DNA of 15,537 bases from Panaeolus papilionaceus (lineage: Eukaryota; Basidiomycota; Agaricomycetes; Agaricales), in assembly GCA_015501605.1 (NCBI GenBank), contig JADNRZ010000068.1:1-15537 (forward strand), read 5' to 3'. A program made the translations under genes and the position numbers. The stretch's first letter is position 1. Each line of letters opens with the position of its first letter. Below are positions 1-8,171 of this stretch, piece by piece. Below the pieces are notes generated by a model, which saw only the letters and a list, made by a program, of their open reading frames with translations, made no database searches and was not told where the DNA came from.

Positions 1-1218
1 CATCTTCTCGAAAAGTTTCCCCAATGTGTTCAACAGCACAATTGGCCGGTACGCTTTGGGGGTGGAGTAGCTGGGCTTGTTCGGCTTGGGAATGATAACC
101 GACATAGACTCCTTGAAGTGCTGAGGCCAACAGCCGAACGCAAAGCATCCATTTGCCAGCTCCAACAGGAGATCCACGATGTGCGAGTCCCCTGTGATCC
201 GTTTGAGGTGCCCCCACTTGATGTGGTCGGGGCCAGGAGCAGAGTTGTTGGAACACCCTTTGAGTGCATCAGACATTTCCGCCCAAGTAAAGTCCACCCA
301 GTCGCGCTCAGGCGCATCTGGCAGCTCGTCGAGAATGGACGCGTCAAACGCTCTGCCAGAGGCAGCATTGTACGTCCCATGTAGAGCGTCCCAGAGATCG
401 CTCAGTTCGTTGCAAGGCTGGTTGTTGTACCGGATAGCTTCGCATGGCGGCAACTTGCGCTGTTTGACCCACTCCATGAGGTCCCAAGGGCGCTTGTTGG
501 TTTCTGCAACCTCCTTGATTCGTTCGTCGAAGAAGTCGCGTTTGGCCGCCTTAGTGGCAGAGCGGAAGAGGCGCCAGTCCAGATCGTCTCTGGAGGTGCG
601 GAATTGGTCTAGCAGTTCGGAGCACTCATCGTTCCACCATGGTCGAGAGCGTCGCATAATGACAGCCTCAGTCGCATGGTCATCCCATGCTTTAGCAATC
701 GCCTCAGCCATTGCTTGCGCTCTGGCCTCAACGTCACCGGCTGAAAGAAGCTCACCGCTTTGCACCCCCTGCATGCGGCGAATGATGTTGGCCAGGAACT
801 CTTCCTCCTCCTCGCTCCCAGCTTTGATCGTCATCCTAGGCGCGCCAGCAGCGCCAGGAACGATAACAACAACGCTCGAAATCGGGATGTGATCAGAGCG
901 CCCTTGCATGCTGTGGACTAGCATTGGTGGTCGATGCAACACCTCTGCCATTTCCAGGAAGACAAGATCAATGACTGTGTCAGCCAGATCACGGTTGTAG
1001 GAGATGTGAGTTGGGCCATGATTGGTCGGCTCTGCCCAATCTAGCCCCATGTCGGCGCAGACATCCATGAGAGCGATGGCGTCGGTGCGATGATATCTGT
1101 AATTCGGGTCCCAGACTGACGAGCGACAGTTGAGATCTCTGCCCATGTATACACAAGGGGGAAGCGATGGAAGCGACTTTAAATAAAAGATGGCAGTGTG
1201 GTCTTTGTCAGAATAGAT
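1..1218 (-). pseudogene. LINE A ORF2, downstream part: endonuclease C-terminus and start of reverse transcriptase (off window edge)
   Basis: Read on the minus strand there is no stop codon from 1227 down to 1, giving 406 codons of host sequence after the transposon insertion. The frame first shows the C-terminal half of an endonuclease domain: GRDLNCRSSVWDP (variant of the GDFN motif), TVIDLVFL and the terminal catalytic motif SDHIPI. A charged linker with PWWNDEC follows. The reverse transcriptase entry motif then appears near the window edge as VIIPKPNK and AYRPIVLLNTLGK. The product would nick target DNA and copy the LINE RNA. Catalytic YADD, thumb and RNase H lie beyond the window. The start of this ORF2 is at 12278, so the gene is broken by the KDZ element and this half cannot be made as part of a normal protein. 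The frame itself carries no other damage. Confidence 0.9.
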
Positions 1219-1225
1219 GTTAACG
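1219..1225. repeat. Left copy of target-site duplication (GTTAACG)
   Basis: GTTAACG here is repeated exactly at 11883-11889 across the KDZ element. Both copies encode the same Val-Asn of LINE ORF2 in the same frame on the minus strand, so one copy is original and the other is the duplication made on insertion. An 8-bp duplication would need one mismatch. Confidence 0.85.
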
Positions 1226-1285
1226 CACTAGTTATTGACAAGCACCAATCATTTAGCCCTGGCAATACCACAACAAATCAATGCA
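1226..1285 (+). repeat. Left terminal inverted repeat of the KDZ element
   Basis: The first 60 bp, beginning CACTAGTTATTG, match the reverse complement of 11825-11882, beginning GAGTGGTTATTG. By eye 46 of 60 positions agree, with two one-base gaps in the right copy. The best-conserved blocks are GTTATTG, AATCATTT, TGGCAAT and ATCAATGCA. The outermost five bases are among the least conserved. AATCATTT inside the repeat is the same motif as in the neighbouring subterminal array. Confidence 0.85.
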
Positions 1286-1294
1286 TGTTGTCAG

Positions 1295-2260
1295 AGATAT
1301 AAATCATTGCAAATCAAAGATAGGACACCTGTTTACAAATCATTCACAAATCATTCCAAATCATTGTCAAGGAATCATTTGAGCACCCAAACAAAATCAA
1401 TGTCTGGGGGTGGAACCAAATCATTCAAGTGCTGGAGCAAAATCACTGACAAAAGCTGGAACCAAATCATGTGAGTACCCACACAAAATCATTAAACAGG
1501 CTGGAACTAAATCATTCAAGTGCCCACATGAAATCATTGAGCGAAATCATTTGGGCACTGCACAAAATCATTGAACAGGCTGGAGCGAAATCATTCGAGC
1601 GCTCGAGGAAATCATTGATGGTAGCTGGAACGAAATCATTGATGGTAGTAGCTGGAACAAAATCATTTAAGCGCTTGACGAAATCATTGAGTGAAATCAT
1701 TCAGGAAGGTGCACAAAATTATTGAACAGACTGGAGCAAAATCATTGAGCGAAATCATTCTAGTTCCTGCATGAAATCATCAAACAGGCTGGAACCAAAT
1801 TATTCGAGCACCCGCACAAAATCATCAAACGAAATCATTCGGACACCGCACAAAATCATTAAACATACTGGAACGAAATAATTTGAGCACTCGAGGAAAT
1901 CATCAAGCGAAATCATTTAAGTACCCATGCAATTCATTGAACAGGCTGGGACGAAATCATTCGAGTGCCGGCATGAAATCATTAAACAGGCTGGAATCAA
2001 ATTATTTGAGCGCCCGCCCGAAATCATCGGGCGGAATCATTCGGACACGGCACAAAATCATTGAACAGGCTGGAATCAAATAATTTGAGCACTCGAGGAA
2101 ATCATCAAGCGAAATCATTCGAGTGCCTGCATGGAATCATTGACCAGGGATGCAATGTTCTCATTAAATAGGCATAGAGAGAAATCGTCCAGCACTCAAA
2201 CCCACTCAAACAAATTCAAAATGACAATATTCAAGGGTGGAACGAAATCATTCCAGCACC
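1295..2260 (+). repeat. Left subterminal array of AAATCATT motifs
   Basis: About two dozen exact AAATCATT copies and many one-base variants (AAATCATC, AAATTATT, AAATAATT, GAATCATT) occur in about 1 kb, nearly all on the plus strand and spaced roughly 15 to 45 bp. Spacers recur as longer themes such as ACAGGCTGGA, CGAGTGCC and GCACAAAATCATT, so the array grew by duplicating composite units of some 40 to 90 bp. Short open frames across it (for example 1471-1725) are by-products of the repeat and have no domain. By analogy with subterminal repeats of other DNA transposons, these are candidate transposase-binding sites. Confidence 0.85.
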
Positions 2261-2289
2261 TGGGAAATCGTGTTAACGTACTATGTGCA

Positions 2290-3003
2290 CAAATAAGTTG
2301 TTGAAAAATCCCCCAAGCACACACCAGTTGTTTGGAAAGACCAATACCAGACGAAGGTGGTGGGAGTTTACTGCTTCTTTGGTAAATTTCCATATTTGGA
2401 TTTTCCCAGTTGAAGCTGACATGGCTGCAAAACACGTTTACTCTCTCGTCCTCCTTCCACCATGACCCAATCGTGATTTTGAACAGTCCTCCTCCTTCCT
2501 TCCACTCAAAGTTCTGTGTTGATCATGTCCTTCTATTGATACCTCGATACATTCCCAGCGTCTGGTATAGGTGAGTCCAGGGACCATGTACTTCTCAGAT
2601 TTTCTAATCTAATTCTAAGAAATTTTACTCGTCAAACAAGCCTGCTCAGCACTGTTGATGTCTGTGCAACGATGAGTTGGGTATGGGTTGATATTAAACA
2701 GGAATATTGTGAGTCTTCCTCTACACCCGGGCTTGAAAGCATCTGATCTGCTGGTATCTCAGGTATGGTTGACGTGTCTGGTGTATTCGCTCACAGTTCC
2801 ACCCTCATCATTCATCCGAACTCCTTCGCTCGATGACCACAGTTAGCCCAATCACTCCATTTTACATTTTGTAGTTATTACAGATTTGTTTTTGATAAAT
2901 TCATCACGTTTTCCACCATCAGTAACCCATAATCGCAAAATGTCAGTAAAATCATTCATTCCTATCCTATATGACCATTACAACCAAAATCGAGCTAAGT
3001 GTA
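2290..3003. other. Gene-poor stretch between left array and transposase 3' end
   Basis: About 700 bp with no convincing coding region. The longest open frames on either strand (60 to 105 codons) show no recognisable domain. Several splice-like strings occur on the plus strand, such as GGTGAGTCC near 2570 and a CTAATCTAATTCTAAG run near 2605, so a spliced non-coding or decayed transcript is possible but not shown. The 3' untranslated region of the transposase gene must lie at its right edge. No clear AATAAA signal was seen there. Confidence 0.5.
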
Positions 3004-6000
3004 TCACTGTAAATCCTCATCCTCATCAGAATCAATGTCTGAAGGCGGTCCACCCTCAGAACTTTCCGACTCGGAACTACTCTCCTCTGCATCTGAACCT
3101 GAATTCAGCTCCACAAGTTCTTCGGTACAGTCTGGTGATTCCGATGTACCATGAGGTGCAGGTTGTGCACTCTTTTGCGAACATGTTGGGGGTGGGGATG
3201 TGAATGGTATGTACTTCATGCACCACTCGTTGTCAAAACCAAGAGCGCGGAGCAGTGGGCCCCATTGAACAGCGCTGCTTCCTGCCAAGCAACGTGTGTA
3301 GTCAGCTTGTTTCAGGGCGTAGGCCCTTAGCCCTGCTCCGAGGTGAGCCGTAATCCCTGTTCGGGACTGTGCACGCTGTTCCCACCACCTAACCTTCCAC
3401 TCAAGATATGCCACACACCGCCTCATTTCTTCTACCACCAACAAGACCTCTTCCTTCCAACGCAGCGCATGAGCACGAGACTTCGCCCATTGTACGCGAG
3501 CGGTGACATCCAACTCAGCTTCATCATCCAATTTCTTCGTATTTGGGGAAATGACAAGCCAGATCCATGGAATCAGATGGTGGGTTTTGTCTTTCCGATT
3601 TTTGTTGGCAACACTGCTCATGTCTTCAGCACCCTTCCCGAGCGGTCGAAGTTGATCATCGTGCAACTCTAGGAGCCGAATTGACCATTCCCCATTTGGA
3701 TCCAAAACCCCGAGGGCACTTCTTGCTGTTCTGTAACGCGCTGCAGCATTGTCCACCTTCTTCGACAGGCGGTCATACAGCACACGAGCCCGGGTATTGG
3801 CTTTATTCCCCTCACCCGCAAGGTTCAGCTTCTTGAAGGTTGTAAGATTTGACTTTGCACGTAGCAAGCACCGAACATCTTCCAGAGCCACTTCGGCTTG
3901 AGCTAAACGCGCGCGGCACTCGATGGAAGCCAGCCGGTTTACAGTGAGGCGGAACTCGTCAGGGAGGGCTGAGGGTAGGAAGAGCTTGGTAGATTCGACA
4001 GGAGGTAATTCGGAGCCATATTCGCTTTCGAGGAGCGCGGAGACACACGGCATATAGCTCTTCTGGACATCACGCCAACTGTTGAGGCGACGTAATAGTG
4101 TCGTTTGTTTCTGTTGAAAAAATGTAGCCTCTCGGGTCGTTGGTTTGGCATTCTCCAACAAGTCATCTACCAGAATACGTCTGAAACGACAATAATCATC
4201 AGTTAATATATACCTTTATTTACAAAAATTAATAATGCGACATACTGTTGTTCTTCAATTTCCAAACCAGTTAACAGGAAATCAGATAATGAGACCTTGT
4301 GAACGGAAGCTTCTCCTGATCGTGCTGCCGCTTCTTCTTCGGTTGCGAGCTGGAAACGGACATCTTGAAGTGTCAGCCCTGTGTCCGATGTCATACATAT
4401 CTGTGCAAATTGAAATATTATGCAAACACGCTCACCTGAGTCTTTCTCTTCATATGGATTGGGCTTCATTTGATCCTTCTCCCAAGCAAGGGTCATCTCC
4501 TCCCACTGCATCACTGCCTCATCATTGAATGTGGCCGAGAACATTTCGAAGTTCTCTTGGTGGAGTTCGCTCATTTCTACTGCTTCCTTCAGCTTTCGCG
4601 AAAAGCGCAAACCTATTTGAAATATGGTCAAAGTCAGTTTTGTTAATGAGTAAATCACAGATAAGAACGCACGAAAACCAATAATCTTACGCATATTGAA
4701 GTAATTCCAATGATCATTGACGACTTCATGGCGCCCGGCAGGGGACATTTCCCGAATACTCACGCCTAAACCATTTGTGGTCCACCAGGTTTGCTCGATC
4801 TCGTCGCCACAGAGCCTCCCGACTTCGGGCATGTAACTGACATTGTAACGCTCTTGACAGGTTTTCCCATGACCATTGATGTGCCACGATGGGACTGCGA
4901 CACGAACATCAACATGATCCGGGATATGGAGTCGATCTGGTAAGTCCTGCATCCGGGTTTTAAGACGGCGTGACCATTGGCACGCGATATCATATGTGAT
5001 CACCACACGCTGAAGTTTCATGCCTGAGAGAGAAGAGAATAAAATATAGTCCATGTTTGAGTACCTAAAAATGTCGAATATAATAGTTTGTGTTATTGAA
5101 GTTAAGCACGTTGTAATGATCACTCACTTTTCACCCTTTTGAAGATCCCCAGCACCATTTCGACGAATGAGACAATGACATGAACAGATCACAAGTCCAA
5201 CACCTGATACCGAGTAACCAGGGGTACTGCGCGTGGCCGAACGAACAATCGCATCATGCTCGGAGTTGCAGGTATTGATCTAATCGTAGGCAGCAGATAA
5301 GTTAATGAGCTTGATTAGAACTGAATAGAGTTGCACCTCACCTCGGGTTCATCGACCTTTTGCGTTACATGGGAAATGTATGGCTCATGCTCAACAAAAG
5401 CGCCCCAACCTGACCCAAGTTCAATGTCTTCAATCCCACGATCTTTCTGCTTCAATTTGAAGTTCGCATCAATCGCAACGAATAACGTGTCAAGGAATCT
5501 ATTGTAAGGTTATCAGTCGATAGACAGGGAGTATCAACTAAAATCATCCACATACGCATTCGCTTCATCTTTGTCCAACTTTGTATTCTTCTCTGGATGT
5601 GGGCATACCGGGCATTCGACTAATGTTTCACCCAACTCCGTACCAGAGGCACCAGAGTCAGAATGTGCTCGACCTGACCTCTTGAGGCTCAGCATGTGTC
5701 GCCAAATTCTTATCACGCGATTGAAGTTGTTCAGTTGTGACTAGCGTTTCCATTGTTAGCTTGGATTATACATGATGAAAATTCATTGGACTTACTGGTA
5801 GCCCTTTCAACTCTAGAAAGTCTGTTCTCCCCATGATATGCTGATAGTAGTCGTAACTCGTCATTTTCCCAGTTAGATTCAGGGAGTGGAACGTTTCAAG
5901 TACTTCAAATGTGAAAACTGTGCGAATACGGCGTAATGTTGCTGGGAAAAGCCGCTCTTGCAAGAGTTGTCGGTATCTTGGAGCAGTGCCAGTCTTTGGT

Positions 6001-6910
6001 TTGCATCCACAGTAGCGAACGGAAAGTTTGAATACACCCGTAGTATGAATGACCTGGAGCTCCTGAATCTCGTTATCGGATGCCTTATCGGGTTGGGTTG
6101 GACAGTCGCAGCCATCGTGTCCCAGTTGGCGTACCAGACCAAGCTCACTCAAGCATGACTTGACAAAGAACTCGCCATTCCATGTCTATGGGCAAGCCAC
6201 ATTTATAAGTACAGGATTGACTGTGTTAATTTTACAAGTGATGCACCTCAATGCGATGGAAGGGAAGGTGCTCGTGCTGAGCCAGACAACACGATTTACA
6301 TAGAAGTTGGGAGGTGTTGAAGCAATCCAAACATCGAATTCTGGACTGGTCGGAATCATGATGGTTGGGTGGAGATACGATTGGTGACATCCCACATGTA
6401 CTACAAGAAAGATTGTTGGATATGCCTTCATGCTGAAGGATGATATCCAAAAACTCGTCGCGTGCATGAAGCCAGTCTGCAAGCTTGGCCTAGTAATATC
6501 CAGAGTTAGAATCTTGTACAGAGTATTAGTGGACAGGGTTCAAATCAGCATACCGCATTACGAGAGCCTGTTCGAATACGCTTTTTTGGTGGTTCCTCTT
6601 CCCCTACAACCGCATTTGAATCCCTAGCATCAATGTCATAATCGTTAAGGTTATCTGTGTCCATCACTATCTTGTTATCCTTAGGCTCTGCTGAACTGGA
6701 GCCATCGTGTGCTGCTCGTGAGGCAACCTCATCATGCCTCAGAGATGCTCGACCACTAACTGTCCTCTCCCTTGTCAAAACATCCGTTAAGCCTTTACTC
6801 TTTTTTGCTGATGTGGATGGAGTGGCATCACGAAATGCAGAGGATCGGTTTTTAGGATTTTTTTTTGGTGGTTTGTGAGCTTTCTCAGTTGAATCAGCAG
6901 AACGCTTCAT
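3004..6910 (-). CDS. KDZ transposase with N-terminal cysteine-cluster domains (10 exons, about 1114 aa)
   Basis: This is the RNase H-fold transposase expected to cut and move the element in the nucleus. The exons I read are 6554-6910, 6247-6489, 5796-6185, 5556-5740, 5342-5498, 5128-5279, 4691-5064, 4436-4612, 4246-4378 and 3004-4180, joined by nine GT-AG introns of 55 to 78 nt with all phases agreeing. Residues 1-119 are basic and Ser-rich, with nuclear-signal-like PPKKNPKNR and PPKKRIR. A cysteine cluster (CSTCG, RCLDC, CKSCC, then HRIE) spans about 148-200. A CxC2-like segment follows (LGLVRQLGH, YCGC, FPAT). The catalytic core shows IDANF (Asp402), YDIACQW (Asp520) and GDEIEQTWW (Glu583 or Glu585). 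The tail is acidic and Ser-rich. The start is the ATG at 6910; nothing upstream extends it. No frame break was found. Splice sites are predictions by eye. Confidence 0.92.
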
Positions 6911-7087
6911 GATATGAGGATAAGAAATCAGTGCAATCTGATCCACGACGATTACTTCTCAAAATGGTAAGTATAACGCCTCACTGATGTCGGGTCCTGA
7001 AGGCACGCGGTATTCTCATGGATAAACAACAAATGTTAAATTGAGATGTAAACAAAGGACAAATTTCTACGTATAACTTGTAAAGAA
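6911..7087 (-). promoter_or_regulatory. Short upstream region of the transposase gene
   Basis: Only 177 bp separate the transposase start codon from the stop codon of the RNase H1-N gene, which is transcribed in the same direction. The transposase promoter must sit here or overlap the upstream gene, unless the two are co-transcribed. I see no clear TATA box or other named site. Confidence 0.4.
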
Positions 7088-7901
7088 TTAGTTACCCCTG
7101 CGAAGTGCAAGTAAATGAGCATTATATTCTTCAACAGAGGGATACGGAATAAAATAGGTTCTCGGCCCGTATCGGTGTTCATCCCCTTGGACGCGACCTG
7201 TAACCTCAACTGCGTCACGGGCAAGTCCTGTCATGAAAGCCTGGAGAGATTCGGCATAAGAAGGGTATGACTTCCATTGGCTCTCGACATGAGTGAGGTT
7301 GTCAATCAAGAAGCGAGTCCAGTCGCTAATTGGAGGTGGGTTGATTAGGAACATGATCACTAGAAATGTAAATGCGATGACATACAGGTTACTATAAATT
7401 CCTGGGCATCGTCCCTTGATGACAGTGTAGAATGTGCGCGAACGAGGGTCGAAGTCGGGCTGAGTGCTGGCTACATCGTGCTCAATTGGTGAGCGGGAGG
7501 CTGTTCCAACCGTCAACTGGGAAATGGACTCTTGAATGGAACGAAGGGCCTCCATCATTTCCTCATGCTCATTACGAAGAGCCACGTTCTGACTGTACAA
7601 GGAACGAGTGAGGCTGTGAAGGAGTGCAATTTCATCGCGAAGTGACTGAATCTCCGTTGCGACTGAGTCATGACGAGGGGTTGGAGGGGGACTTGAGATT
7701 GACTCCGGTTTTTTTTCAAACATTAAAGTCGTGTTCTCAACTAGACTTGATCAGATAGGTACAAAAGGTGAGCTAGAACGACTTACAGTTGCGGAACTGT
7801 ACTACAGTTTTCTTGTTCTTCGTTGGAGTAGAACTGCCGCTGATGCCAGGTGGGATGTCCTGACGAGGACCAGAGGCAGACGACGATTGGTTGCTCTTCA
7901 T
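7088..7901 (-). CDS. Coiled-coil protein with RNase H1 N-terminal (viroplasmin-like) domain, transposon-borne (3 exons, about 235 aa)
   Basis: The exons I read are 7787-7901, 7386-7740 and 7088-7325, with introns of 46 and 60 nt. Residues 1-64 are Ser/Pro/Lys-rich. Residues 65-115 form a probable coiled coil (EIQSLRDEIALLHSL onward), suggesting self-association. Residues 141 to about 190 resemble the RNase H1 N-terminal domain: FYTVIKGRCPGIYSNL, then after splicing DWTRFLID, then SQWKSYPSYAESLQAFM, matching that fold's GIY-x-W and Y-x-S-x-x-A-x-x-F pattern. In RNase H1 this small domain binds RNA-DNA hybrid or duplex RNA; no catalytic RNase H domain follows. Skipping the 60-nt intron would break this domain pattern. 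The first exon is less certain, because its intron is short and translation could start at the ATG at 7723. A nucleic-acid-binding helper of transposition is an inference. Confidence 0.75.
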
Positions 7902-8171
7902 GTTGAACTGGGGCGTTGTAGTGTTTAGTAAAAGGGAAAGGAGCGAAAAAGACCTTGATGGGTCTGTTTGCAAAACAAACAGAATCCCGCCAGGCTTTCG
8001 GTAACTCGCCTGACACAAAAAACCCGAACGAGAAACCCAAGGTATCCAAATAAACAAAATATAGGCTTACCCTACCCTCCCCCTTCCACCAACTAACAGC
8101 TTTTTTCTTACTCGACTTTCTTTGCACTTTAGCATCTTGGTCTTTCAAACGGACACCAACTGCTCTTGAGT
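7902..8171. promoter_or_regulatory. Divergent promoter region between the two accessory genes
   Basis: These 270 bp lie between two start codons pointing away from each other. The plus strand is pyrimidine-rich ahead of the 8172 start (CCCTACCCTCCCCCTTCC and later TTTTTTCTTACTCG). The minus strand is pyrimidine-rich ahead of the 7901 start (CTTTTTCGCTCCTTTCCC). CT-rich leaders are common in fungal promoters. An AT-rich AAATAAACAAAATATAGG near 8047 could serve either direction. The arrangement suggests shared control of both genes. Confidence 0.55.

Noticed and set aside
30..384. Open frames of about 90 to 240 codons at 30-380 (minus) and 118-892 (plus)
   Set aside because: They lie in other frames over LINE ORF2, which alone shows endonuclease and reverse transcriptase motifs.
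1226..1231. CACTA terminus suggesting an EnSpm/CACTA element
   Set aside because: The other end reads GAGTG instead of CACTA, the duplication is 7 bp rather than 3, and the transposase has KDZ motifs (IDANF, YDIACQW, cysteine clusters).
1295..2260. Regularly spaced repeats resembling a CRISPR array
   Set aside because: The repeated core is only 8 bp and degenerate, spacing is irregular, spacers themselves recur, and the context is a eukaryotic transposon with introns.
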